In this document: positions 9,293 to 16,774 of the stretch, piece after piece | Position numbering within the stretch: the stretch's first letter is position 1 | How the letters are laid out: each line of letters opens with the position of its first letter | Assembly: GCF_015223055.1 (NCBI RefSeq) | Contig: NZ_JADFBX010000010.1 | Span: 116,145-180,144, forward strand | Direction of reading: 5' to 3' | Source: Pedobacter sp. MC2016-24 | Lineage (GTDB): Bacteria; Bacteroidota; Bacteroidia; Sphingobacteriales; Sphingobacteriaceae | DNA: 64,000 nt | Notes under the pieces: generated by a model | The model's input: the letters and a program-made list of their open reading frames with translations, nothing else | Database searches by the model: none | Told to the model about the DNA's origin: nothing | Translations under genes and position numbers: made by a program

Positions 9293-11533
9293 ATGAACAT
9301 TAAAATTAAGATCAGTCTGGCCATTGCGGTTGCTGTTTTTTGTGGGAATTCAACCCTGCAGGCACAACAGATAGAAAAGCCGAATGCCCGCAACACGGCA
9401 ACCAGTTTTGCCATTGTGGTAGATGATGCCACCTGGAAAGCAGCCAATACAGAGCTGCAGGCTTATAAAGCAGCCCTTGAAAAACAAGGTTTAGGAACTT
9501 ATATCATTTCGCACAACTGGAAAAAGCCAGAGGAAATCAGAACGATTTTGAAAAAACTGTATGGCCAGAAACCAAAGCTTGAAGGTGCTGTACTGGTAGG
9601 CGACATACCTATTCCCATGATCATGAATGCCCAAAGGCTGACTTCTGGTTACAGGCTGGACGAAGCCAAATCTGGCTTAAAGGCTGCAGTGGCTTCAGAT
9701 CGTTTTTACGACGATTTTAGCCTGGACTTCGATTTCCTGAGCCAGGATAAAGTAAATACGGAACAGTTTTTCTATAGTCTTTCACCCAAAACAGTACCGG
9801 TAATCAATATGGACATTTATACTGCCCGTATTAAAGCGCCAAATATCAAGGGGAAAAATAAATATGAAGCCATTAAAGATTACCTGAAAAAAGTTGTAGC
9901 AGCCAAAACAGAAAACAACAAACTGAATACGCTGATGGCCTACAGCGGGATGGGATATGGTTCAGAATCTGAAACCACGTGGGCAAGTGAGCAGGTGGCA
10001 TTGAGGGAGCAATTGCCCAACGTATTTAAAGCGGGATCATCAGCCAGATTCATCAGTTCCAGAAGTCCTGGCGATCTCAAATCCGGTTTGCTGGCCGAAA
10101 TACAAAGACCTGACCTGGACCTGGCGATTTTCCATCAGCACGGTTATTCCGATATGCAACTGATCAGCGGTTCGCCAAACGTTTCTTTTCCACAGCCTTC
10201 TATTGACAACGTACGCCGTTATTTACGCAGCAAAATTCGTCTGGCCAAAAAAAGTGCCCGGGACGTAGAAGAAGCGAAGCAGCATTTTCAGAAAACACTT
10301 GGGGTGCCCATGATCTGGATGCAGGATGCTTTGGAGGATTCTGTGGTTAAAGCCGATTCACTCTTTGAAGCCAATGGTAATATCATTATGGAAGACATCG
10401 ATGCGATTACGCCAAATGCCAGAATGATCATTTTTGACAACTGCTATAACGGTGCGTTTCAGGATGGCGATTACATGTCGGGACATTATATTTTTGGAAA
10501 TGGCAAAAGCATTGTAGCCATGGCCAACTCCATTAACGTATTACAGGATGTATGGACAACCAACCTGATCGGACTTTTACAGCATGGCGTAAGGGCAGGA
10601 ATCTGGTTTAAACACCAGGCTTTCCTGGAAACACACATCATTGGTGATCCTACTTTTGCTTTTAGTGCGGGTCCAACAGACTACAATACGGCCATTGTAA
10701 ATTTAGATGGTAAGCAGGCAATCTGGTCAGATCTGCTGAAATCGAACGACGCGGATTTGCAGGCTATCGCACTTTATAAAATTGCTGAAGCCCAGAATGA
10801 GGCCAGCAGCAAACTGCTTAAAGATACTTATTACCATACTGATTTTGCCTCAACCAGGGCCGCGGCCTTTACTTTACTGAGTAAGTTGAACACACCAGAC
10901 TTTGCAATTGTGCTTAAAGATGCGGTAGATGATCCTTACGAATATATCCGGAGAAAAGCGGTAAACATCATTGGCGATTTTGGAAATGATGAGTTTATAC
11001 CAGTCCTGGTTCAGTCGGCACTGGAAGACTGGCCATCAAAGCGGGTGATGTACAACCTCAATACTTCGCTGACCTTCATGAATAGTGATCGCGTAATTAA
11101 TGAACTGAAAGCAAGTCTGCAAAATCCCGGGTTTTCTACACGCAAACTGGAAATTCAAAAGCTGATCGAAAAGCAAAGCGCAAGTCTGGCAAAAGTAGAT
11201 CGGGATTTGCAATTGATCCAGGATAAAAGCGCAGATCTGAAGAAACGCAGTTTTAACGTTAACACGTTAAGAACTTACAGTTACCACAAACAAATCCCTG
11301 CAGCGATTGAAATTATGCTCAATACTGCTGAGCAGGAGCCGCTTAGATTGGCTGCGACCGAAGCTTTGGGCTGGTACCCTTATTCTTATCAGAAACCGCT
11401 TATTTTAAACGCTTTGAATAAATTAATGAACGATAAGCTATCCAGCGATGCCCTTAAAAAAGAAGCGCTTCGCTCCAGTTCTTATCTGAAAGCTTTCACA
11501 ACAGCCACCACATCCAACATGGTGTCTAAATAA
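9293..11533 (+). CDS. Secreted C25/gingipain-like cysteine peptidase with HEAT repeats
   Basis: A signal peptide (1-24, ending TLQAQ) precedes a caspase/gingipain-like alpha/beta domain (about 35-465). The clan CD dyad can be seen as H283 in FHQHGYSD and C384 in FDNCYNGAF, each after a hydrophobic strand. GDIPIPM and SDRFYDDF resemble the conserved loops of C25 peptidases, and IIGDPTFAF is the usual closing motif. Residues about 484-740 form helical pairs like HEAT repeats (AAAFTLLSKL, YIRRKAVNIIGDFGND). No type IX secretion C-terminal domain is visible, so a periplasmic or membrane-linked location is likely. It is the last gene before a terminator. Trimming imported protein or processing the neighbouring surface proteins are both possible. 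Confidence 0.78.
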   Translation: MNIKIKISLAIAVAVFCGNSTLQAQQIEKPNARNTATSFAIVVDDATWKAANTELQAYKAALEKQGLGTYIISHNWKKPEEIRTILKKLYGQKPKLEGAVLVGDIPIPMIMNAQRLTSGYRLDEAKSGLKAAVASDRFYDDFSLDFDFLSQDKVNTEQFFYSLSPKTVPVINMDIYTARIKAPNIKGKNKYEAIKDYLKKVVAAKTENNKLNTLMAYSGMGYGSESETTWASEQVALREQLPNVFKAGSSARFISSRSPGDLKSGLLAEIQRPDLDLAIFHQHGYSDMQLISGSPNVSFPQPSIDNVRRYLRSKIRLAKKSARDVEEAKQHFQKTLGVPMIWMQDALEDSVVKADSLFEANGNIIMEDIDAITPNARMIIFDNCYNGAFQDGDYMSGHYIFGNGKSIVAMANSINVLQDVWTTNLIGLLQHGVRAGIWFKHQAFLETHIIGDPTFAFSAGPTDYNTAIVNLDGKQAIWSDLLKSNDADLQAIALYKIAEAQNEASSKLLKDTYYHTDFASTRAAAFTLLSKLNTPDFAIVLKDAVDDPYEYIRRKAVNIIGDFGNDEFIPVLVQSALEDWPSKRVMYNLNTSLTFMNSDRVINELKASLQNPGFSTRKLEIQKLIEKQSASLAKVDRDLQLIQDKSADLKKRSFNVNTLRTYSYHKQIPAAIEIMLNTAEQEPLRLAATEALGWYPYSYQKPLILNALNKLMNDKLSSDALKKEALRSSSYLKAFTTATTSNMVSK

Positions 11534-11539
11534 ATGGAT

Positions 11540-11600
11540 TTGTGCTTGTTCATACATCAGGCCCAGTTTGGCTGTATAAACAAGCACAATCTGCTTTTTA
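11540..11600 (+). terminator. Hairpin after the peptidase gene
   Basis: A perfect 11-bp stem (11540-11550 with 11579-11589, arm TTGTGCTTGTT) begins 6 bp after the stop codon. An inner ATACA/TGTAT pairing extends the structure, and five T residues follow at 11595-11599. It probably ends the fecR operon transcript and separates it from the sigma factor gene. Confidence 0.6.
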
Positions 11601-11621
11601 AAAAAATATGACCATCATTCT

Positions 11622-11652
11622 TTTGTTATTGACGTAAATAGTCCTATACTTG
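11622..11652 (+). promoter_or_regulatory. Bacteroidota-type promoter for the ECF sigma gene
   Basis: TTTG at 11622-11625, a 19-nt spacer, then TATACTTG at 11645-11652 match the TTTG-N19-TAnnTTTG consensus of the Bacteroidota housekeeping sigma factor with one mismatch. It lies 35 bp before the GTG start, so the sigma gene has its own transcription unit. Confidence 0.6.
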
Positions 11653-11687
11653 CTTATTATTTTTAATGAATCTAAATAAGTACAGGG

Positions 11688-12257
11688 GTGTCTTCATTCA
11701 AGGAACAGGAGGTTTGGTCTAATTTTCTAAAAGGGGATCAAAAAGAATTTGAACAACTTTATAATGATTATTATGAGGCGCTTAGCAGTTATGCGCTCAG
11801 GTTTCATCAGGACATCAATTTTACAGAGGAAGCAATTCAGGATCTTTTTGTAAAGCTCTGGCAAAACCGTGAGCATCTCAGTAAGCCAAAAAGTGTAAAA
11901 CACTATCTATTTAAATCGTTAAGAAACATCATTTACAATAAATTGTCTGTCGTACGCCACGAAGTTTATGTGGGGAGCGATTGCGACATTGTACCTTTTG
12001 AGTTCAACGTTCAGCAGGAAAATCCAGACCACAACCGTTTGCTGGTTAAAAAACTAATGAGCGAATTGACAGACCGGCAAAAAGAAGCTGTTTATCTTTT
12101 TTACCAGGAAGATTTGAGCCACCAAGAGGTAGCGGATATTTTAAAGATCAAGGTTGGAGGAACCTATAAACTCCTGTATCGCGCTGTTGATAAAATGCGC
12201 GAGCAGATGAACAATTCAAATGTAGAGATCAATCTGATTGCTCCTGCAAAGGCATAA
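11688..12257 (+). CDS. ECF RNA polymerase sigma factor
   Basis: This 189-residue protein carries sigma region 2 (about 10-80; EFEQLYNDYYEALSSYAL, EEAIQDLFVKLWQNR) and sigma region 4 (about 130-180; SELTDRQKEAVYLFYQEDLS and HQEVADILKIKVGG), with no extra domains. This is the type that is greatly expanded in Bacteroidota. The start is GTG at 11688; the ATG at 11666 is out of frame. No fecR gene follows, and the fecR at 2334 has no sigma gene in front of it, so these two may be partners separated by the operon they control. A housekeeping-type promoter lies directly upstream. Confidence 0.93.
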   Translation: MSSFKEQEVWSNFLKGDQKEFEQLYNDYYEALSSYALRFHQDINFTEEAIQDLFVKLWQNREHLSKPKSVKHYLFKSLRNIIYNKLSVVRHEVYVGSDCDIVPFEFNVQQENPDHNRLLVKKLMSELTDRQKEAVYLFYQEDLSHQEVADILKIKVGGTYKLLYRAVDKMREQMNNSNVEINLIAPAKA

Positions 12258-12336
12258 GCCTGCTTGATTCGGTTTTGTTTACAATTACTTAACTTTGTGT
12301 ACTTATATTTGTTGTTTGAATAAGCAATGAAATTTT

Positions 12337-12918
12337 ATGAAGGAAGATACACTGGTTCAGATCAGCAACAAGATTAAAGAAAAGAGAAGAGAGCAAAACA
12401 TTACCGTTCAGGAGCTTGCCGACCGCGCTAAAGTAAGTAAAGGATTGATTTCCCAAATTGAAAACTCCAGAACCATACCTTCGCTCATTGTATTGATTGA
12501 CATCATAAAGGCACTTAACATCGATTTAAACGCCTTTTTTAAGGATTTCAGAACGCATCAGGACCATCAGCTTGTTGTCATTAAACGCGCAACTGATTAT
12601 GAACATTTTGAAAAGGAAGATGCCGAAGGCTTTTTGTACCAGCGTATTTTTACCCAATCGGTGAATAAGGGCACAGTAGATATCGTATTGCTTGAACTTG
12701 AACCGGATGCCAATAGACCTATGGTAGAAACCGAAGCCTATGAATATAAATTCATCCTCAAGGGAAGCATTTCCTATACCATAGACAATACTGTTTATGA
12801 ACTCTCTGCCGGAGATTCCTTGCTCTTTGATGGTAGAATCCCACATACCCCCACAAATACAGGTAAAGTTAAAGCAAGTATGCTCGTGATTTATTTCTTC
12901 GAGGGTAATGAGTCTTAA
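12337..12918 (+). CDS. XRE-family regulator with C-terminal cupin domain
   Basis: An HTH_3 DNA-binding domain (about 9-63; IKEKRREQNITVQELADRAK, then SKGLISQIENSRTIPSL) is joined to a small-molecule-binding cupin (about 115-188; YEYKFILKGSISYTI, LSAGDSLLFDGRIPHTP). This layout is typical of local regulators that sense a metabolite of the pathway they control. The gene lies 78 bp before a 33-bp palindrome in front of the phosphonatase-like gene, and the palindrome core recurs before the receptor operon, so those are its likely operators (inference). A TATATTTG box at 12304-12311 could serve as its own -7 element, although no well-spaced -33 box is visible. Confidence 0.9.
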   Translation: MKEDTLVQISNKIKEKRREQNITVQELADRAKVSKGLISQIENSRTIPSLIVLIDIIKALNIDLNAFFKDFRTHQDHQLVVIKRATDYEHFEKEDAEGFLYQRIFTQSVNKGTVDIVLLELEPDANRPMVETEAYEYKFILKGSISYTIDNTVYELSAGDSLLFDGRIPHTPTNTGKVKASMLVIYFFEGNES

Positions 12919-12961
12919 AATAAATTAACATAAACTTAATATTACAATTCCATATTTCTTG

Positions 12962-12994
12962 TAAACAATGTTTAGTTTTGCTAAACATTGTTTA
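12962..12994 (+). promoter_or_regulatory. 33-bp palindromic operator over a -7 box
   Basis: Two 14-nt arms pair perfectly around TTTTG (12962-12975 with 12981-12994). The core GTTTAGTTTTGCTAAAC (12970-12986) occurs again at 13741-13757. TAGTTTTG at 12973-12980 fits the TAnnTTTG -7 consensus, so a bound protein would cover the promoter. The palindrome ends 2 bp before the chosen start codon of the next gene, so an RNA hairpin blocking translation is an alternative reading. The neighbouring XRE-cupin protein is the probable ligand. Confidence 0.65.
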
Positions 12995-12996
12995 AT

Positions 12997-13680
12997 ATGA
13001 AGAAGAATAAAATAGCCATGGTGGTTTTCGATATGGCGGGAACCACAGTGAACGAAGATAACATCGTTTACAAAACCTTAAGAAATGCCATCAATCACGC
13101 TGGCTTTACATTTAGCCTTGACCAGGTACTTGCCCAGGGAGCCGGTAAAGAAAAAAAACAAGCCATCCGTTCTGTACTGGCTACTTATGCAGCAATCCAT
13201 GATGAGTTGGTCATCTCAAAGATCTATAATGCATTTATGATCAGCCTCAAAGAGGCCTACTCCAGGGAGGACATTTTACCGCAACCCAATGCCACCAGAC
13301 TTTTCTACGCACTTAAACAACGGAATATTCTGTCGGTACTCAATACCGGATATGATAAAGCTACGGCAAGTTCAATTCTTGAAAAGCTCGGATGGAAAGA
13401 AGGATTGGAGTTTGATGCACTGATCACAGCCTCAGATGTTTCATCAAACCGGCCTGATCCGGACATGATTCAGCTTGCAATGAAAAGGTTCAACATCCTC
13501 GACGGGAACAGCGTGGTTAAAATTGGAGATTCGACAATTGACATCGAAGAAGGACAAAATGCAGGCTGCGGATTAAGTATTGGCATTACAACAGGCGCGC
13601 ATACAGCTGCTCAGCTGCAGACGGCTAATCCAGACCAGATCATAAACGACCTGATGGAGCTACTGCCTTTAATTGATTAG
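12997..13680 (+). CDS. Phosphonatase-like HAD hydrolase
   Basis: This HAD-superfamily hydrolase resembles phosphonoacetaldehyde hydrolase (PhnX) in its opening motif VVFDMAGTT, where D12 would be the nucleophile. Later it has SVLNTGYDKATASSILEKLG (motif II area), the DPDM segment and GDSTIDIEEGQNAGC (motif IV). I chose the ATG at 12997 (227 aa); a TTG nine bases upstream lies inside the palindrome. The cap region GAGKEKKQAIRSVL has lysines, but I cannot say that the Schiff-base lysine of true PhnX is present, so a phosphatase acting on a related small phosphate ester is equally possible. It stands apart from the following operon by 232 bp with its own operator-like palindrome. Confidence 0.85.
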   Translation: MKKNKIAMVVFDMAGTTVNEDNIVYKTLRNAINHAGFTFSLDQVLAQGAGKEKKQAIRSVLATYAAIHDELVISKIYNAFMISLKEAYSREDILPQPNATRLFYALKQRNILSVLNTGYDKATASSILEKLGWKEGLEFDALITASDVSSNRPDPDMIQLAMKRFNILDGNSVVKIGDSTIDIEEGQNAGCGLSIGITTGAHTAAQLQTANPDQIINDLMELLPLID

Positions 13681-13732
13681 TTTTTAGGCAGCTCATTAAC
13701 TGAAGCTTAACATAAGTTTAGTCTCTCATTAA

Positions 13733-13758
13733 TAAACAAAGTTTAGTTTTGCTAAACA
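13733..13758 (+). promoter_or_regulatory. Second copy of the operator before the receptor operon
   Basis: The block shares TAAACAA, one variable base, then GTTTAGTTTTGCTAAACA with the palindrome at 12962-12994. Its inverted core is 13741-13757, and TAGTTTTG at 13744-13751 is again a possible -7 box. A further half-site, AAGTTTAG, lies at 13714-13721. The site is about 155 bp before the TonB receptor start. Confidence 0.6.
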
Positions 13759-13791
13759 ATCGCAAGCAGTCACAAACAAACTAAGAAACAC

Positions 13792-13830
13792 ATGAAAAAA
13801 GTAAAACAGAAAACCTGCCATAAACGATAA
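13792..13830 (+). CDS. Possible 12-codon leader peptide
   Basis: An ATG at 13792 opens a short frame encoding MKKVKQKTCHKR, ending at TAA 13828-13830. The stop codon overlaps the first bases of a perfect hairpin at 13829-13856, an arrangement expected where translation of a leader affects folding of the downstream RNA. There is no run of one amino acid that would point to classical attenuation. Translation is not proven; its position between promoter and receptor gene is the main support. Confidence 0.35.
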   Translation: MKKVKQKTCHKR

Positions 13831-13856
13831 ATGGAGGTGTTCTAGCACCTCCATTT
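13829..13856 (+). promoter_or_regulatory. Hairpin in the receptor leader
   Basis: An 11-bp perfect stem (13829-13839 with 13846-13856, arm AAATGGAGGTG) encloses a 6-nt loop. Only a weak T-rich stretch follows, so it is either a weak attenuator or an RNA-stability element. It ends 56 bp before the TonB receptor start and follows directly on the short leader ORF. Confidence 0.55.
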
Positions 13857-13912
13857 GTTAATTGCATCAAAACTAAAATCTGTCAATTCCAATCACAATT
13901 ACTTCCTAAGGT

Positions 13913-16750
13913 ATGAATAACTTTTTTTTAATACAAAAACGCTTTTATCTAACGGCTATTATTTTTTGTCTGGGCTTAAGCATTTCTTTTGCACAAGGCA
14001 CATTGCGGGGGAGTGTCTCTGCCGACCGCAGTCCCCTGGCTTTTGCAACAATCAGTGTAGCAAAGTTCAAATTGCAAACCGCATCAGGTCTTGATGGTCA
14101 GTTTTCGCTGTCCCTGCCGGAAGGACAACATCAAATTTCTATTTCTATGGTGGGCTATCGTAAAGTAGACACTTTAGTCAATATCCTGAAAGGTAAAACC
14201 ACCTATCTCAATCAGGTCAATCTTGCTGCTGCCGCTGATTTAGAACAGGTTGTCATCAAAGGAATGTACAGTTCCAGCGAGCGAAAAGCAGTAGCGATGC
14301 GAAGAAATTCCACTGCCATTATGGATGTGGCAAGTGCTGATGCCATTGGCAAGCTGCCGGATATCAATGCTGCAGAAGCTGTACAACGTATTCCCGGCGT
14401 AAGTATCGACCGCGATCAGGGTGAAGGGCGTTATGTAACCGTTAGGGGAACTCCTTCGCAATGGAGCTCAACAACCATTAACGGCGATCGTATGCCGGCG
14501 GCCAAAACATCGGGTGATTTACTGGGAAACCGTACTGTACCAATGGATTTACTCCCTTCTGAATTTATTCAATACATCCAGGTGGTAAAGGCCATCACTC
14601 CTGAATATGAAGGTGATGCCATTGGTGGTACCATCAATTTCATCACCCGCACATCACCGGAAAAAAGAACCTTCCGTGTCATGGGGGCCTTGCCTTACGC
14701 AGAAAGACCAAAGGATAAATTTGGTTATAACGGAAGTGTACTGTATGGAGATCGCTCGTTAAATGATAAACTGGGCTTTTTGGTATTGGGTAGCATAAAC
14801 CAGCGTACCTATGGTACTGATGACTACGAAGTTGTTTATGGAAGCCAGTTACACAATGTAACGACACTTGATGTCCGTAATTACCAGGGCACGAGAACGA
14901 ATAAAGGACTGAATGCATCCTTGGATTACCGACTTATGCCAGGGACTAAATTGTATGCCAGGGGCTATTATACCGAGCTGTTGGACAATGAGCGGAACCG
15001 CAAAACCATGCACTATTTTGATCGCGCTACCAACAACGCTGTATTGAGGTGGAACATTGTGGATTATTATTTTAAGAACTATGGCGGCGAGGCCGGTATT
15101 GAATCCGTACTGGCTCCTAAATTGAGCATGAATGCACGTTTCGCCTGGTATAAATCATGGGCCGGTTACAAAGGACCTTCCTCTGTTACAAAAGATTTGA
15201 GGGGCTATTATTATGGCAACTGGGTGCAGACGGTGAAATATGACAACCTGGTCAACATTGGCGGAAAAGACTACAAGTTTTTAAATGGTGATGGTCCTGC
15301 GGGTTATGAAGGCGATGAACCGAATAATATCCAGACACACTTTTCTCCTTCAACTCCTTACAGCGCCGATAACTATTATCTGGACAGGTTTGTAACTTCC
15401 ATTCGTAACATTACCGAAAATGATCAGGTGGCCGCAGTAGATTTTAAATACCAGGTCTTAAGCAACCTGCTCCTGAAATTCGGAGGTAAATTCAGATACA
15501 AAACCAGTGCTTACGATTACCGGTATGTGACCTGGATTTATAAGTCGACTGCGCCGAAAGCCTACCTGCCATTGTGGGAAAAAGAAGCTTTTCCTGCAAA
15601 GAACTGGTTTCCGGAGTTGAACAATGCTTACGATAATCTGAAATTTGATTACCCGACTGCACAGTCCTTTATCGATCCAAATAGTATACCCGCTGTTACC
15701 CAAAACTTAACCTATACCTTAAACGATGCAAGCAACTCTTCTTATGCAACCGGAAATTATCAGGCTACTGAAAAGGTTGGTGCAGGTTATCTTATGGGCG
15801 AGTGGGATTTGAGACCGCAATTGAAAATGGTAGGGGGGATGCGCTTTGAATATACTTCTGATCTGTCCAACAGCTTTCTGTATAATGACATTACCAAAAA
15901 GGTAAGTCCGGTTTCCGGAAGTAAACAGGTACCTGCTGTACTGCCAATGTTGCATCTGATTTATAAACCAAACGATCAAACCGATATCCGTGCCGCAGTT
16001 ACCCGCACTTTTGCAAGGCCAGCATTTAATGAAATCAGTCCCACAACCAGGGTAAATCCGAATACGTTAACGACAACGCTTGGAAACCCGGATCTGCGCC
16101 CAACTTTCTCCTGGAACTATGACTTGATTGGCAGTTATTACCTGAACACCACCAGCTATTTGACCGGAGGTCTATTTTACAAAAAGATCAGGGATGCAGT
16201 ATATACCCAATCCTTTACACAAAGCCAGACTGTAGATGGTACCACTGCGAACTTCCAGGTATCGCAACCCCTGAATTCGGATAACGCCATGCTTTATGGC
16301 TTTGAATTGGGCTACAACCAGAAGTTTACCTTCCTGCCTGGATTGCTTAGCGGAATAGGTCTAAGCCTGAACTATACTTATACCAAATCGGAAACAACAC
16401 TGGACGACCGCCCTGGAGAAAAGATCGGTTTGTTAAACCAGTCGCCAAATATTGTAAACGCTGCGCTGTTTTATGAAAAAGACCGTTTCTCTTTCCGTAT
16501 AGCAGCAAATTACCGTCAGGCATTCCTTGTAGAAGTTCGTGATAACAGCGGAGCAGATCGTTATCAGGATAAAGATTTTCACCTGGACATCAATACCTCG
16601 TATAATTTGCCAAAAAATATCACTGTATTTCTGGATGCAAACAACTTAACCAATGCACCGCTTCGCTATTATCACGGTGTGAAAAGCAGGCCGGAACAAG
16701 TGGAGTATTATTCAGCAAGGGGACGTATTGGCGTAAACTGGAGTTTCTAA
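13913..16750 (+). CDS. TonB-dependent receptor of the phosphoester/phosphonate island
   Basis: The protein (945 aa) has a signal peptide (about 1-28), a carboxypeptidase-like beta domain (about 30-100; LRGSVSADRSPLAFATISVA), a plug (about 120-240; AEAVQRIPGVSIDRDQGEGR, TINGDRMP) and a barrel ending in GRIGVNWSF. The plug resembles the type found in Caulobacter/Xanthomonas receptors more than SusC: it lacks the SusC IYG-type signature, and no SusD gene follows. Downstream genes encode a PLD-like lipoprotein and a PhoD-type enzyme, 24 bp and then 9 bp apart, so the receptor probably imports a phosphorus-containing ligand that these enzymes cut. There is no STN domain, so regulation is more likely through the XRE-cupin protein. 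Confidence 0.9.
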   Translation: MNNFFLIQKRFYLTAIIFCLGLSISFAQGTLRGSVSADRSPLAFATISVAKFKLQTASGLDGQFSLSLPEGQHQISISMVGYRKVDTLVNILKGKTTYLNQVNLAAAADLEQVVIKGMYSSSERKAVAMRRNSTAIMDVASADAIGKLPDINAAEAVQRIPGVSIDRDQGEGRYVTVRGTPSQWSSTTINGDRMPAAKTSGDLLGNRTVPMDLLPSEFIQYIQVVKAITPEYEGDAIGGTINFITRTSPEKRTFRVMGALPYAERPKDKFGYNGSVLYGDRSLNDKLGFLVLGSINQRTYGTDDYEVVYGSQLHNVTTLDVRNYQGTRTNKGLNASLDYRLMPGTKLYARGYYTELLDNERNRKTMHYFDRATNNAVLRWNIVDYYFKNYGGEAGIESVLAPKLSMNARFAWYKSWAGYKGPSSVTKDLRGYYYGNWVQTVKYDNLVNIGGKDYKFLNGDGPAGYEGDEPNNIQTHFSPSTPYSADNYYLDRFVTSIRNITENDQVAAVDFKYQVLSNLLLKFGGKFRYKTSAYDYRYVTWIYKSTAPKAYLPLWEKEAFPAKNWFPELNNAYDNLKFDYPTAQSFIDPNSIPAVTQNLTYTLNDASNSSYATGNYQATEKVGAGYLMGEWDLRPQLKMVGGMRFEYTSDLSNSFLYNDITKKVSPVSGSKQVPAVLPMLHLIYKPNDQTDIRAAVTRTFARPAFNEISPTTRVNPNTLTTTLGNPDLRPTFSWNYDLIGSYYLNTTSYLTGGLFYKKIRDAVYTQSFTQSQTVDGTTANFQVSQPLNSDNAMLYGFELGYNQKFTFLPGLLSGIGLSLNYTYTKSETTLDDRPGEKIGLLNQSPNIVNAALFYEKDRFSFRIAANYRQAFLVEVRDNSGADRYQDKDFHLDINTSYNLPKNITVFLDANNLTNAPLRYYHGVKSRPEQVEYYSARGRIGVNWSF

Positions 16751-16774
16751 TCAGAAAGAATTTAACATAACATC

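Noticed and set aside
9265..9447. Minus-strand open frame across the start of the peptidase gene
   Set aside because: Overlaps two well-supported genes, shows no domain or signal, and has the composition of an antisense shadow.
12526..12846. 106-codon minus-strand frame within the XRE-cupin gene
   Set aside because: The plus-strand protein has clear HTH and cupin motifs; the opposite frame is an antisense shadow.
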